DNA of 64,000 nt from Murimonas intestini (GCA_003148945.1 QGGY01000002.1:124001-188000); one strand, 5' to 3'; shown: positions 53,141-63,888, counted from the stretch's first letter. A program made the numbers and translations. The notes: generated from the sequence alone by a model not told the origin.

Positions 53141-54085
53141 TTAAGTATCTATCTTTAACTGCTTCTTTACATACCTCACAAATGCGGGATACTGAAAACA
53201 GCTTTCACAAATACCTTTAATAACTATTTTCGCTTTTTTAAAATTTCTGTATTTTATGATATGTACAAAAATTTCACGTATATAAGAGCAGAGTATTTTG
53301 TGATATTCTCTTTTATTATAGAATCTGCTGCTTAATAGATTATTTCTGTAAAATAAATGGTACATATCCATTCTTCCTGTATCTTTTTCTTCATATAAAA
53401 GTAAAGCTTTTGCATTTTTCCGTTTATGGCAGACTCTTGACTTTCCGACGAGATATGCCCTTCCGGCCTTTTCAGTCAGGCGCTGTGTATATTCAGCATC
53501 ATCTCCCCAGATAAAAAAATCCTTGTACGGCAGTCCGCATTTTTTTATTGAATCTACAGGTATCAGCAATGACACGAACGTAGCATTTTTAATTTTAACA
53601 ATGCCCTCATCCAGATATCTGTACCAGTCAGAATAGCCATTTGGGGCTACTCTGCCATCTATCTGGGGTACATTCATTGCCTCTCCATTTTCTCCAAATA
53701 CAGTACTGGCCAGAAAACTGGCCTTCTCATTTTTTATATTGAGATACCGTTCTGCAGATATCAGTTCTTCAAGAGCATTTTTTTCCGGAACTGTATCATC
53801 ATCCATTATCCATATAAAATCATTTTTTAATTTAGCTGCACGCCTGAAACCCTCATGAAATCCTCCGGCTCCACCCAGATTTGTTTCCATGAGACAATAA
53901 ATAAAATTATTATTCTTTAAAAATCCTTTATCATTTAGTGCATCATGCGTTCCATCTGTACTGGCATTATCGATCAGCAAAATACTGCTGACCGGATACG
54001 ATTGTGACTGGATCGCCTCCAGACACTCTATGAGTAAGTCTTTTCGGTTATATGTAACTACCACCGCTGTTACACCTGGATTCAT
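53141..54085 (-). CDS. Family 2 glycosyltransferase (GlfT2/rhamnosyl type)
   Basis: 314 residues. GT-A fold: VTAVVVTYNRKDLLIECL, LLIDNASTDGT and the metal motif WIMDDDTVPE (about 93-102); later FIWGDDAEYTQRL, a strong hallmark of galactofuranosyl/rhamnosyl-transferase-like GT2 enzymes. No membrane domain, so it acts at the inner face. AGGAGG lies 9 bases before the ATG. Confidence 0.9.
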   Translation of the reverse strand: MNPGVTAVVVTYNRKDLLIECLEAIQSQSYPVSSILLIDNASTDGTHDALNDKGFLKNNNFIYCLMETNLGGAGGFHEGFRRAAKLKNDFIWIMDDDTVPEKNALEELISAERYLNIKNEKASFLASTVFGENGEAMNVPQIDGRVAPNGYSDWYRYLDEGIVKIKNATFVSLLIPVDSIKKCGLPYKDFFIWGDDAEYTQRLTEKAGRAYLVGKSRVCHKRKNAKALLLYEEKDTGRMDMYHLFYRNNLLSSRFYNKREYHKILCSYIREIFVHIIKYRNFKKAKIVIKGICESCFQYPAFVRYVKKQLKIDT

Positions 54086-54121
54086 AATAATCCGCCTCCT
54101 GATCTGCTGATTTTTTCAATC

Positions 54122-54895
54122 TCACTTCCCGCTATTTGCTGTATCATTCCTGATTCTTTCATCACAATATTTCAGAAACCCGCTGTAATCCTGAAATAAA
54201 GGTTCTGTATTCATAAAAGATTCAAGTATCTCCTCTCTTTCATCCCCGTGCCAGTCAAGAAACAGTCCTTCTCTTTCTAATTCACTGATATCCCTTTTCA
54301 TATATAGATGAAAAAAAGCTCCCATTTCTTTGACAGTTGGATATTTTCCATAGAATTTCAAATATTCTTTTACACATATAAAAGCCTCGTTTAATTGTTC
54401 ATGTACTCTTTTTTTGTAATATTCCTCCAAAGTACATACTATTTTTGCAGGGTTCCCTGCTGCAACTACATTTTCCGGTATATTGTCTTTAACTACACTT
54501 CCTGCGCCAATAATCACATTATTTCCAATGTGTGTTCCCATCAAAATAATACTGTTCATACCAATAAAAACATTATCCCCAATAACAGTTTTTCCCGCCT
54601 CACACAGGATCTGTCCATAATATCTGCGCAGCACTGAACGGCTGTAATCATGCTGAAGGATAATAGTTCCCCTGGCTATTTTGCAGTAACTGCCTATTTC
54701 CAGCATCCATGGCCTTTGTACATCCACAAATGTAGATTTCGCATCAAAAAAGAACGTCTTCTTTCCAACCTTCAGATCCTTTTTCTGCAGATAATAATTC
54801 AGTTCATCTGAAGTCTCCGGCTTCATTCCCCAGTTTATCAGCTGCTTCATAAAAATCCGCCGTACTTTATTTCTCACTCTCAACAAATACTTCAA
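54122..54895 (-). CDS. Left-handed beta-helix acyltransferase (hexapeptide family)
   Basis: 257 residues. Start TTG at 54895, six bases after CAGGAG and overlapping the upstream stop; an ATG at 54850 is the alternative. The middle (about 80-160) is a hexapeptide-repeat beta-helix (VIGDNVFIGMNSIILMGTHI, NVIIGAGSVVKDN, ENVVAAGNPAKIV). Probably O-acetylates or otherwise acylates a sugar of the repeat unit. The helical C-terminal ~90 residues are an extension not seen in short maltose acetyltransferases. Confidence 0.86.
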   Translation of the reverse strand: MKYLLRVRNKVRRIFMKQLINWGMKPETSDELNYYLQKKDLKVGKKTFFFDAKSTFVDVQRPWMLEIGSYCKIARGTIILQHDYSRSVLRRYYGQILCEAGKTVIGDNVFIGMNSIILMGTHIGNNVIIGAGSVVKDNIPENVVAAGNPAKIVCTLEEYYKKRVHEQLNEAFICVKEYLKFYGKYPTVKEMGAFFHLYMKRDISELEREGLFLDWHGDEREEILESFMNTEPLFQDYSGFLKYCDERIRNDTANSGK

Positions 54896-56040
54896 TTAAT
54901 GCTCCTGTCTGATTTAAACAATCTATTTTTGATATCTCTCACTTCTGTATCATACTGCAGATAGGCAGCAGCAAATTCATGCATCTTTACCTTGTAATCT
55001 GGAGGCAATGATTTGTACCAGAGGATGACCTTTTCAAAATCAATGGGTGTATCATCCTGAGGGATCCTGAAATGATAAGGCCAGTTTTCATTGATGGACA
55101 TATCCGGCACTTCATAGATAAAAGGTAAGCCTAATGCTGCATATTCTTTACTTTTTAATGACGTATCCAGGGCAGCGCCACGTTTGTGGTACGCCAGCCC
55201 TCCAATGCCTATGTGGCAGCCTGCAGCGGCGCCGGACATCTCTTCCAGCGGAACTGCTTCATGCAATACAATATTGTCCATAAGCCCATATTCCGCTGCC
55301 GCTTTTTTTAATTCTTCTGTGGTATTATTCTCATTAGAATAAATGTCAAATCTTAAAGTGTATGGCCCCTGGTATTTTTTAATCCCTTCAATAACACGTT
55401 CATAGCCGTGCCAATACCTGACATGTGCAAAGGCTATACATCTGAATTCTTCTTTCAGTTCTGGTATTTTTCCGGGCTTGTACCTTTGGGCATCTATACC
55501 ATTAGAAAACGGCAGGTATTTTTCAGGGAGGACACAATCTTTTTGAAGACAGACTGCTACAAGATCTAACCCTGGTTCAACAAAGAGTTTAAAATACATC
55601 ATCTCTACTCTTTCATTAAAACGGTCTGACAGTCTGTCACTTGGGTCTAATGGATATGTAGGCAATTCGTAAATGACTTTTGCTGAATTTTTCATGGCCC
55701 TGAAGAATTTATCGCTAAAAAATATTCTCTGAAGCAGACGGCGTATATAGACTAATTCAATTTTATTTTCTGTTATCCACCCGTTAAAATGTTTAAATAC
55801 ATCAGAAAGATAAATCCTGCTTCTGGTTTTGAATAAGGCTGCATCATATTCCCAATGGGCAACCTCTCTTCCTGCCCTTCCCTGCCTTACTTCAAAAATG
55901 GTTTGTACTACATATTCCTGCCTTCTCTCCATTGTCCCTGCATATGTTAAAAATCCTGCACGTTCAAAACTGTGCAGCTGAGCAAGGGTCTTATTCTGAT
56001 AATTCATAAAACTAAGATTTATATATAATATTTTTCTCAT
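54892..56040 (-). CDS. GT-B glycosyltransferase (GT4-like)
   Basis: 382 residues. The C-terminal half has a GT4-like layout (RFDIYSNENNTTEELKKAA, IGIGGLAYHKRGAALDTSLK, KEYAALGLPFIYEVPD), with a nucleotide-sugar contact resembling the usual E-x7-E in SLKSKEYAALG. The N-terminus is diverged, with a helical acceptor-side domain. Cytosolic. Its stop overlaps the acyltransferase start. Confidence 0.82.
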   Translation of the reverse strand: MRKILYINLSFMNYQNKTLAQLHSFERAGFLTYAGTMERRQEYVVQTIFEVRQGRAGREVAHWEYDAALFKTRSRIYLSDVFKHFNGWITENKIELVYIRRLLQRIFFSDKFFRAMKNSAKVIYELPTYPLDPSDRLSDRFNERVEMMYFKLFVEPGLDLVAVCLQKDCVLPEKYLPFSNGIDAQRYKPGKIPELKEEFRCIAFAHVRYWHGYERVIEGIKKYQGPYTLRFDIYSNENNTTEELKKAAAEYGLMDNIVLHEAVPLEEMSGAAAGCHIGIGGLAYHKRGAALDTSLKSKEYAALGLPFIYEVPDMSINENWPYHFRIPQDDTPIDFEKVILWYKSLPPDYKVKMHEFAAAYLQYDTEVRDIKNRLFKSDRSIN

Positions 56041-56055
56041 TAATAAACCATCATC

Positions 56056-57414
56056 CTATTCTGCTAAACTGCTGTCATATTTTTCAAATAAAGTGGATCT
56101 TTTACTCTTTGCAGTAATACTATCTTCCAATGCAAAAAATATCATCATTAACGGAAATGTCTGCAATTGGTCCAGATACCATAAACCAATAAAATAGCAA
56201 ATCCAGCATATTGCAAAAAGTTTGGCCAGATTTATATTTTTAACTGCCTTTTTTACAGAATCTGTAAAATAAGATACCGACATAAATATCCATGCTATGA
56301 GTCCGGGCCAGGCGTATGTTACATATTGGGCAACATAAAAATTATCAATAGATTTAATGTCATACCCCTCAATGTACAAGTGGAAATTAAAAGCCCCTCC
56401 CCTTCCCAGCAGAGGGTCAGGCCAGTTTTTTAAAATAGTGTTGTTAAACAACAGCTCACGGTAATATGCACTGTCCTCCAGAATATCGGCCTGTGCACCG
56501 AATCTCACTGAATAATCTGTATTAAATATGAAATCAACAGCGCTAAAAATCGTCCTCCAGATTCCCTGGGCCATCCCGTCCCTGAATATGATTAAAAACA
56601 GTAAAACTGCAGGCATAAATACCCCGGCAAATAACAACGCCTTCTTTACCTCTTTTTTTCCTGACAGGATCAGAATCAGAAATACGGAAAGCGCCAATTG
56701 ACCTATGGCAAGCCTTGCGCCGGTCAGAAAAATGTTTACTATAAAAAGTACCAAAAGCAGCGGCTGGCTGCACAGATCTATCTTTTTCTGCCTGACATCG
56801 TAACAGATAAAAGGAAAAAAGATCATTAAATATAAACCATATGAATTTGTCTCCCAACAGGGTCCTTTAATACGCATTGCATCAAACCGCTGTACGCTGC
56901 CTACCTCTTTGCCAAGAGTATTCAAGTACAAAAATGGCGATTTTCCTATAACAAGCTCCAGCGGACTCAATAAACAGACGAACAATAAACATTTGTATAT
57001 GAGAGAAAGAAACTGCTCCGGTGAATATTCATACCTCAGCAAATACATGACGGCAAAAAGTACCATAAAAACATTTGTAAACCAGTAAAATATTGTATTA
57101 AGACTCAAATGAAACAAATTCGTATAAATCACAATAACTGCGTATAATGCTATCCATACTATGTGTTTACAATGCTTTAAAAGAGATATAAACTCCTGAC
57201 GTTTTCTGCCGCTTGAGAATATTGAAAAGTATAATAGAATTTCGATAACCCTAAGCGCCGTCAAATCAAAAAATCCGATTCTTATGCCAAAATACGAAGG
57301 TATAATAAGCAGGCTGATTATAAATAAATTTGCGATCATCCTAAAGCTTATTTGTCCGTGCCTTAATGCTCTCCAGTTTATCTTTGGAATTTTAACTGTG
57401 TTAATAAACCTCAT
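56056..57414 (-). CDS. O-antigen/polysaccharide polymerase (Wzy-like)
   Basis: 452 residues with about 11-12 membrane helices and a large extracellular loop (about 300-370) containing NTILKNWPDPLLGRGG, the layout of Wzy polymerases. Family sequences are diverse, so the call rests on topology, the loop and position beside Wzx-pathway genes. GGAG lies 8 bases before the ATG. Confidence 0.85.
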   Translation of the reverse strand: MRFINTVKIPKINWRALRHGQISFRMIANLFIISLLIIPSYFGIRIGFFDLTALRVIEILLYFSIFSSGRKRQEFISLLKHCKHIVWIALYAVIVIYTNLFHLSLNTIFYWFTNVFMVLFAVMYLLRYEYSPEQFLSLIYKCLLFVCLLSPLELVIGKSPFLYLNTLGKEVGSVQRFDAMRIKGPCWETNSYGLYLMIFFPFICYDVRQKKIDLCSQPLLLVLFIVNIFLTGARLAIGQLALSVFLILILSGKKEVKKALLFAGVFMPAVLLFLIIFRDGMAQGIWRTIFSAVDFIFNTDYSVRFGAQADILEDSAYYRELLFNNTILKNWPDPLLGRGGAFNFHLYIEGYDIKSIDNFYVAQYVTYAWPGLIAWIFMSVSYFTDSVKKAVKNINLAKLFAICWICYFIGLWYLDQLQTFPLMMIFFALEDSITAKSKRSTLFEKYDSSLAE

Positions 57415-57483
57415 TTTTATATCTCCGTTAATTATATATTTCCTGCAAATGCACAGACTGGCTGAATAGTTACGATTTCTTCC

Positions 57484-58407
57484 TTACTTATGACGCAGTA
57501 ACTGGTATATCTCTTTATAGACACTTTTAGGATTTGCAAATAAATTCCCATATAAAGTAAGCATCATGTAGTCCTGGATTCTGTTTTTTTCCTTTATCCT
57601 GAATATTAGTTCCGCTGCTTTCCTGCATTTCCTTACAGTTTTAATTTTATAAGCCTTACCTTCTATATCTCTTTTGCTTAACCATTTTTCAAAGAACGTA
57701 CACTGTTCAATCCATCCTGCATACTCTTTTTTTCTTTCCTCCCAGTTATCTAAGGTATTAAATGTCGCACAGCCTTCAAAGCGGCGCCATTTTATTGACT
57801 CAAAACAATATAAATAGAGTGAATCTGTAATCATGCCTAACCGCCACAGCAAAGCGTCATGTGACTGGTTCTCTGTCCATATTTGTTTGATTAAACCCAT
57901 AAATTCTGACTTAAAACCATAAACACAGCCCGGACGCCTTATATTCATAAATCTGGAAGTAAATTCTATCTTTTCCAGACTGTTATCATATTTCATAGCG
58001 TATACACCCGGAATCTTAGTTTCCGGAACATAGTTGAGTACTTTAAAATTTGAAACAAGTACTCCAATTTCAGGATGCTTCTCCATAACTGATGCCATCA
58101 TTTCGATCTTCTCAGGATTCCAGATATCATCCTGGTCGCATGGAAAAATAATGTCTGAGGACGCCAAAGCAAAACTATGGATAAAATTACAGCGCCAGCC
58201 TTTATTATGTTTATTCACATATATTTTCCATTTATCTAATTTATATCTGTCTGTATATTCTCTGATTTTCCGGACGGTTTCATCAGAAGAACAGTCATCT
58301 GCAATAATTACTTCATCCGGTATCCTCGTCTGTCTGCGCAGTGATTCCAGCTGCTCAATAATATATTTACTCCCGTTGTAACACGACAATATAACTGATG
58401 TAGTCAT
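57484..58407 (-). CDS. Family 2 glycosyltransferase (rhamnosyltransferase-like)
   Basis: 307 residues from the ATG at 58407 (AAAGG 7 bases upstream); a longer frame would run into the neighbouring gene. GT-A motifs: SVILSCYNGSKYIIEQLESL, EVIIADDCSSDET, FPCDQDDIWNPEK (DxD region about 86-91). FPCDQDDIW is typical of RfbN/WcaA-like enzymes. A 69-bp gap separates it from the polymerase gene. Confidence 0.9.
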   Translation of the reverse strand: MTTSVILSCYNGSKYIIEQLESLRRQTRIPDEVIIADDCSSDETVRKIREYTDRYKLDKWKIYVNKHNKGWRCNFIHSFALASSDIIFPCDQDDIWNPEKIEMMASVMEKHPEIGVLVSNFKVLNYVPETKIPGVYAMKYDNSLEKIEFTSRFMNIRRPGCVYGFKSEFMGLIKQIWTENQSHDALLWRLGMITDSLYLYCFESIKWRRFEGCATFNTLDNWEERKKEYAGWIEQCTFFEKWLSKRDIEGKAYKIKTVRKCRKAAELIFRIKEKNRIQDYMMLTLYGNLFANPKSVYKEIYQLLRHK

Positions 58408-58411
58408 CTGA

Positions 58412-58978
58412 TTACCTTTCCTGTTTATGTTTTCTGTCAAATTTCCTCCACTCATATTCTGTTCGGTTATCCATCCCGGCAGCCTTGATCTTCTCACATT
58501 CTGCTCTCCGTTTTGCCTTCAGATTTTCAAAGGTACCTGCCTTCCGTGCCGGGATACCTGCTGCAATTGTTCCTGGCAATACATCTTTAGTAACTACTGC
58601 TCCGGCGGCGACAATGGCATTAGGGCCAATGCTGACACCCCCTAAAATCTGGGCACCGGCCCCTATAAAACAATTGTCAAAAATTTCAATACATCCAAGA
58701 TGCTGTACAGAGAGATCCGGATCTATATTTCGCATTAATAAATGTATCACATCATGTGTTATAAACCTGACATCAGCAGAAACGACTACGTTATTATGTA
58801 TTTTGATCAATTTAGGATCCATTGGAATTTTTCTGGGCTGATAAAATAAATTTTCACCGCATTTAAAAAATATGTGATGTCTTTTAATAAATCTGCTTCG
58901 CATGTCAGAGAATGGCAGACAAAAAAATACTGTCTTCTGTATTAATTTTTTTACTTCTTTTAGTTTCCAGCAGCTCAT
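58412..58978 (-). CDS. Left-handed beta-helix acetyltransferase
   Basis: 188 residues with hexapeptide repeats ([55 protein letters not shown]) and the acetyl-CoA site region [14 protein letters not shown]. The short CysE/WcaF-like form. The C-terminus is charged ([16 protein letters not shown]-like, Lys/Arg/Glu rich). Second acyltransferase of the cluster, so the polymer probably carries two O-acyl groups. Confidence 0.87.
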   Translation of the reverse strand: MSCWKLKEVKKLIQKTVFFCLPFSDMRSRFIKRHHIFFKCGENLFYQPRKIPMDPKLIKIHNNVVVSADVRFITHDVIHLLMRNIDPDLSVQHLGCIEIFDNCFIGAGAQILGGVSIGPNAIVAAGAVVTKDVLPGTIAAGIPARKAGTFENLKAKRRAECEKIKAAGMDNRTEYEWRKFDRKHKQER

Positions 58979-58988
58979 ACACTAGTCC

Positions 58989-59960
58989 TCATATTTGATG
59001 TATTTTAAGATTTCTCATTAAAAAAGTGCATCCTGATATATTCCATAAAGCCGCATGTTTCATATAAAATGCCTTTAAACCATGTTTCAGATAAGGGTTC
59101 TTCCTATAGTCCGGAAACCTGGAATTTACTTTATATAAAGTTTCTTTCTGCATTTTCTTTCTGAAGTGCTTATCCTTAACCCTGCATATACGTCCCATAG
59201 AACTGCATAATAAAATTTTTACATATGCATATTCAAGCTCATAGTAGAACTTATAAAAATTATTAGTATTAACATAATATTTAAGTACGTCGTCCATAAC
59301 GTAAAAAATATGCTTTACCCGGCAATCCTGTTCCCCATGTGTAGAGGAATTTCCATGAATAACATAATAATAAAGAAAATCATCTACTGATATTATGGTG
59401 CCGAGATCAGGAAGCAATTTCAAATAAAACGCGGTATCCTCATAGAAAACTTTTTCCGGAAAATGTATGTCACTATTGCGCAGCATCTCTCCCCGGTAGA
59501 TCTTGTTGCACGGTGATACATCAGGATCAATAAACATATCTTTCTGACTCATAAATTTCTTGGATATGACTTCTTCTTTATCTCCATTTTCATGGACGAT
59601 TATATAGTTGCAGACAACCATATCCGCATTTTTTTCTTTCGCCCTATGATAAAGTACCTCTAACATTTCGGGTGCAATATAATCGTCTGAATCTATAAAA
59701 ACGATATACTCCCCAGATGTCATGTGTATGCCCAAATTGCGGGCCCTTCCCTGTCCTCCGTTTTCTACATTTGTGAAGGTGAACAATCCGGGATACCTGC
59801 TGGCATATTCGCAAATAATACTCTGAGAATTGTCGTCTGACCCGTCATTTACGATAATTACTTCATAATCCTGCATGGTTTGCCTTAAGATTGAATCCAG
59901 GCATTTATTTAAATACTTTTCACTGTTGTATACAGGAATAACAATACTGATTTTTTTCAT
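58989..59960 (-). CDS. Family 2 glycosyltransferase
   Basis: 323 residues starting at 59960 with GGAG 6 bases upstream. N-terminal GT-A domain: ISIVIPVYNSEKYLNKCLDS, VIIVNDGSDDNSQ, YIVFIDSDDYIAPEM (DSDD at about 86-89). The helical C-terminus is diverged. Typical CpsJ/EpsH-like enzyme, probably adding a hexose to the lipid-linked chain. Confidence 0.92.
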   Translation of the reverse strand: MKKISIVIPVYNSEKYLNKCLDSILRQTMQDYEVIIVNDGSDDNSQSIICEYASRYPGLFTFTNVENGGQGRARNLGIHMTSGEYIVFIDSDDYIAPEMLEVLYHRAKEKNADMVVCNYIIVHENGDKEEVISKKFMSQKDMFIDPDVSPCNKIYRGEMLRNSDIHFPEKVFYEDTAFYLKLLPDLGTIISVDDFLYYYVIHGNSSTHGEQDCRVKHIFYVMDDVLKYYVNTNNFYKFYYELEYAYVKILLCSSMGRICRVKDKHFRKKMQKETLYKVNSRFPDYRKNPYLKHGLKAFYMKHAALWNISGCTFLMRNLKIHQI

Positions 59961-59975
59961 TTGTATCTCCAAATA

Positions 59976-60461
59976 TTAATCTTCTATTGTCTCCAGAAAC
60001 TTTTCAATCCTCTCAACAACTGCTTTCTGCCCGGATACATATTTTTCGAAAATCTTTTTCTCAGATGACTTAATAACTTTTTCCAGCTGATCTTCTTCCC
60101 TGCAGACTAATATGTAGTTTTTCTTTTCAAATGCCTCTGCAATCTGCAGCTGATGATCATCAACATGTTCTCCGTATTCTTTTCTTCGCGGAAATACGAT
60201 CACTGGTTTTCCAAAGTTCAGTCCCTCTATAATTGTTCCAACCCCGCTGTGTGTTATTAATAGATTGCATGATTTTATAGTTTTCAAAAACTCATCTCTG
60301 TTCAAAAAACGTTGGGACTGATAATGCTTAGGAGCATAAGTTGAATTGCCTGTCTGCGCAAATACAGTATCTTCGATAATGCCTTTCTCAACTAATCCAT
60401 CTATCGAAGCCAGCAGCCTGTTTAACTGAAATTTTTGAGTACCAACTGTTACAAATATCAT
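59976..60461 (-). CDS. PssE/Cps14G-type glycosyltransferase subunit (Alg13-like)
   Basis: 161 residues, matching the catalytic GT28-C half: MIFVTVGTQKFQLNRLLASI, LITHSGVGTIIEGLNFGKPV and IVFPRRKEYGEHVDDHQ. It pairs with the PssD/Alg14-like membrane protein encoded just upstream to form one enzyme that transfers the second sugar (often glucuronate or galactose) to the lipid carrier. Confidence 0.93.
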   Translation of the reverse strand: MIFVTVGTQKFQLNRLLASIDGLVEKGIIEDTVFAQTGNSTYAPKHYQSQRFLNRDEFLKTIKSCNLLITHSGVGTIIEGLNFGKPVIVFPRRKEYGEHVDDHQLQIAEAFEKKNYILVCREEDQLEKVIKSSEKKIFEKYVSGQKAVVERIEKFLETIED

Positions 60462-60479
60462 TTTTGTTTACCTCTGATT

Positions 60480-60935
60480 TCAAAATATTCTTCCAACATA
60501 TTCTGCTCTTGGATAAAACTCCAGCATCTCAGGCCACTGTACTAAAAACAGATCTGCTATGTATTTCATATACCGTCCGGTCAGGGATGGCTTATCAACT
60601 CTTGCGAAGGATTCTATATATATGATTTTCTTTCTCATTATCTTTCCGATCAGGCAGATTGGAAACGCTGCCAGAGCGCCTGTAGAAATTATGCAGTCTG
60701 GTTTTTCTCTGTGCAGAACACGAAACGAAATTATAAAATTTTTAATCAGCTTGACTGCGGCTCCCTTTTCTTTCCTGTTAATCTGCTCCACAAACCACAC
60801 ATTTTTCCATTTTCCATTTAAACCTAACTCATTTTTTTCTGTTAATAAAAATGATTCATGGTTACAGACAATATTGTGCAGACACATGATTTCTTCCAGA
60901 TGTCCTCCCGAAGATGCTGCAAAACACAATTTCAT
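60480..60935 (-). CDS. PssD/Cps14F-type glycosyltransferase subunit (Alg14-like)
   Basis: 151 residues: MKLCFAASSGGHLEEIMCL at the N-terminus, a membrane-associated helix (CIISTGALAAFPICLIGKIM) and IIYIESFARVDKPSLTGRY. It anchors the PssE-type catalytic subunit to the membrane. GGAGGG lies 8 bases before the ATG. Confidence 0.93.
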   Translation of the reverse strand: MKLCFAASSGGHLEEIMCLHNIVCNHESFLLTEKNELGLNGKWKNVWFVEQINRKEKGAAVKLIKNFIISFRVLHREKPDCIISTGALAAFPICLIGKIMRKKIIYIESFARVDKPSLTGRYMKYIADLFLVQWPEMLEFYPRAEYVGRIF

Positions 60936-60979
60936 CTCTGCATCCCTCCTGTTTTATACAAGTACACTTGCAGATTTTT

Positions 60980-62215
60980 CTAATCTCTGCAGTATAAGTC
61001 CCGTGTATAGACTTTATCAATTACTTCATCCAGTTCATCATTATATCTGTTGGCAATTATAGTATCTGCCTCATCCCGGAACACTGCCCAGTCATTGATA
61101 ACCTCATTTTCTAAAAACACACTGCCGTCTTCCAGTGAAGGTTCATATATAATAACCTTTGCGCCTTTATCCCTGAGTCTTTTAATAACTCCCTGTATAC
61201 TGCTGTGCCGGAAGTTATCACTTTCAGCTTTCATGGCGAGACGATACACACCTACCACAACATTTTTATTCCTGGTTCCCGCACTTTTTTCAGAATGAGC
61301 TGCTGCCTTATCAAAGACACGCTCCGCGATAAAATCTTTTCTGGTCCGATTAGCATCCACCACTGCCTTTATAATATTTTCAGGCACGTCATGGTAATTT
61401 GCCAGCAGCTGTTTCGTGTCCTTAGGCAGACAATATCCTCCATATCCAAAGGATGGATTGTTATAGTGTGAACCAATACGCGGGTCAAGGCTGATTCCTT
61501 CAATAATTTGTGCCGTGTTTAGCCCGCGTATTTCTGCAAATGTATCCACTTCATTAAAATAGCTTACTCTCATTGCCAAAAATGTATTGGCAAACAGCTT
61601 TATCGCCTCTGCTTCAGTTGATCCTGTAAACAATACCGGGATATTCTTTTTAATTGCTCCATCCTGCAGCAGTCCTGCAAAAGTTTCTGCTGCATTAACC
61701 AGATGTTCATCATCAGAAGGACGCCCCACTATGATACGGCTTGGATAAAGATTATCGTATAATGCACGCCCTTCCCGAAGAAATTCGGGACTAAAAATTA
61801 TATTTCCAAATTTATATTTTTTCCTGATATATTCTGTATAGCCAACAGGTACTGTAGATTTAATGACTATAACTGCATCTGGGTTTACTTTTGTGACAGT
61901 TTCAATCACCTGCTCTACGCAGCTGGTATCAAAGTAGTCTTTGCCTTCATCATAATCAGTAGGCGTTGTAATAACCACAAAATCTGCTGACCTGTATGCA
62001 GCCTTTCCATCAACTGTAGCTTTTAAGTCTAAATCATGGTATTTTAAATATTCTTCAATCTCCTTATCTGCCAGTGGAGAGATACGATGATTGATTTTAT
62101 CAACTTTTTCCTGGATGATATCTACTGCTTCGACATGATTGTGCTGTGAGAGCAGGCATGCCAGAGATAAACCTACATAGCCTGTTCCTGCAACCGCTAT
62201 TTTATATTGCTTCAT
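60980..62215 (-). CDS. ugd: UDP-glucose 6-dehydrogenase
   Basis: 411 residues; ATG at 62215 with AGAGGAA 5 bases upstream. N-terminal Rossmann fold [19 protein letters not shown]; catalytic Cys in [16 protein letters not shown] (about 249-264); conserved [17 protein letters not shown]. Oxidises UDP-glucose twice to UDP-glucuronate, so the polymer probably contains glucuronate or a derivative. The C-terminal domain resembles the enterobacterial-type short UGD ([20 protein letters not shown]). Confidence 0.95.
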   Translation of the reverse strand: MKQYKIAVAGTGYVGLSLACLLSQHNHVEAVDIIQEKVDKINHRISPLADKEIEEYLKYHDLDLKATVDGKAAYRSADFVVITTPTDYDEGKDYFDTSCVEQVIETVTKVNPDAVIVIKSTVPVGYTEYIRKKYKFGNIIFSPEFLREGRALYDNLYPSRIIVGRPSDDEHLVNAAETFAGLLQDGAIKKNIPVLFTGSTEAEAIKLFANTFLAMRVSYFNEVDTFAEIRGLNTAQIIEGISLDPRIGSHYNNPSFGYGGYCLPKDTKQLLANYHDVPENIIKAVVDANRTRKDFIAERVFDKAAAHSEKSAGTRNKNVVVGVYRLAMKAESDNFRHSSIQGVIKRLRDKGAKVIIYEPSLEDGSVFLENEVINDWAVFRDEADTIIANRYNDELDEVIDKVYTRDLYCRD

Positions 62216-62274
62216 ATAAATTCCTCTTTTCATTTGCCATATCTGCTTCTTTACAGATTATTATTTAACATTTA

Positions 62275-63717
62275 TCACATCGCTCCATCGCCTTTTACCA
62301 CGGCCCCTAAAGTCCTGATAAGGATTTTTATATCTTCACCTAATGTCCAATTTTGGATATATTCCATATCCAGCTGAACTACCTTTTCAAAATCAGTAAT
62401 ACGGTTTCTGCCGCTTACCTGCCATAACCCTGTAATCCCGGGCTTAGTTGCCATCCTTGCACGATGATGGAAATCGTATTTATCCCATTCATCCACAGTA
62501 GGAGGCCTGGTGCCTACCAGGCTCATCTCCCCCTTGAGTACATTCCAGAATTGTGGGAATTCATCAATAGAGGTCTTTCGTATAAACCAGCCCAGGCCAT
62601 GCTTTGTGCCATCGGGGCCGCTTCCAATTATTCTTGGGTCAGCGTCAAGCTTAAACATATGTCCCTCAATCTGATTTTTTTCCATAAGCTCTCTTTTTCT
62701 CTCCTCCGCATCCATATACATGCTCCTGAATTTATATATTCTGAATTTTTTACCGCCTTTTCCGATTCTATCCTGTGAAAAAAAGACAGGGCCGGGAGAC
62801 GCCACATATATCATTGGGCCAAAAATGATAAGCATGATTCCTGTGAGAAGTGTACCAACCATGCCTCCGCAAATATCCATCAAGCGTTTAAGAAAAGCCT
62901 GACGCGGAGTCGCTGCCCTGATACATGTAGTTATAACAGGATATCCGCATATCTTTTCCAGGATCTGCGTGTCATGCACATTCCCGGGAAAATTCAGACA
63001 GAAATGAACCGTCACCCCCATCTCTCCGCATATCCTTATTAGTTTGTCCGGATATTCTGTTTTATCTGAAATCTGTACCAGTACTTCATCTACCCAGTGG
63101 TTTTGAATATATTCCAGTATCTCTTCCTTACCCGAAGCTACTACAGGATAAACGCCTGCTGCCTTTATCTTGTTTTCTTCTTCTACTATCCCAATCCCTG
63201 TTATCCTCATAGACTTCCTGCAGCTTTTTTCCAAATGTTCAGCCATATCTGCAGCCAAATCCGATGATACAATGATGAGTACCGCACGTCCTCTGTCAAA
63301 ACCTCCGCCATATTTTTTCAGATAGCATTTCCATATACAGCGCATAGAGTATAAAAGGAGAAAGTAAAATAAGATAAAACAAAAAAAAGAGATGCGTGAA
63401 AAATCATCTGACTGTTTTGTTAAAAACAGGTACAGCCCTTCACAGGCAGTTACATATCCCACCTGGCCGGCTGTAGCCTTTAATTCTTTCAAATATCCTC
63501 TATTCAGGATACTTCTGTAATTTCCAGTCAAAAATATTACACAGACAGTAACAAGAAACAGGATTATAGACATCTCCCTGTAAAGATTTATATTATAGAT
63601 ACCTTTAAAACCAGACCTCACCATTACAGAGAGTGCAAATGATATTTCTACAATAATTAAATCCAGAACCATAAAATCTACATGTTTTAACCAGCTATTT
63701 GAAATTCTCCAATACAT
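62275..63717 (-). CDS. Undecaprenyl-phosphate sugar-1-phosphate transferase (initiating PGT)
   Basis: 480 residues; ATG at 63717 with AAGGAG 7 bases upstream. Four or five N-terminal membrane helices, a CoA-binding-like central domain (about 120-230; RAVLIIVSSDLAADMAEHLE), another helix, then the catalytic WbaP/CpsE domain (FRIYKFRSMYMDAEERKREL, KTSIDEFPQFWNVLKGEMSL, GTRPPTVDEWDKY, KPGITGLWQVSGRN). It starts each repeat unit by moving a sugar phosphate to undecaprenyl phosphate. First gene of the cluster inside the window. Confidence 0.95.
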   Translation of the reverse strand: MYWRISNSWLKHVDFMVLDLIIVEISFALSVMVRSGFKGIYNINLYREMSIILFLVTVCVIFLTGNYRSILNRGYLKELKATAGQVGYVTACEGLYLFLTKQSDDFSRISFFCFILFYFLLLYSMRCIWKCYLKKYGGGFDRGRAVLIIVSSDLAADMAEHLEKSCRKSMRITGIGIVEEENKIKAAGVYPVVASGKEEILEYIQNHWVDEVLVQISDKTEYPDKLIRICGEMGVTVHFCLNFPGNVHDTQILEKICGYPVITTCIRAATPRQAFLKRLMDICGGMVGTLLTGIMLIIFGPMIYVASPGPVFFSQDRIGKGGKKFRIYKFRSMYMDAEERKRELMEKNQIEGHMFKLDADPRIIGSGPDGTKHGLGWFIRKTSIDEFPQFWNVLKGEMSLVGTRPPTVDEWDKYDFHHRARMATKPGITGLWQVSGRNRITDFEKVVQLDMEYIQNWTLGEDIKILIRTLGAVVKGDGAM

Positions 63718-63888
63718 AATACAGCTCCTTAGTTTACAGAAGATTAAATTATTTTCTTCCATATCGATCCCTGTCATTGCGTGCCAGCACTATCTGGGAA
63801 TGAAAATTTATGCTTCTGTTTTTAACAATGACGGCATGGATACATCCTATAAGCTGAATAAGAACTAAGCCTTCTCAATTGCCACACA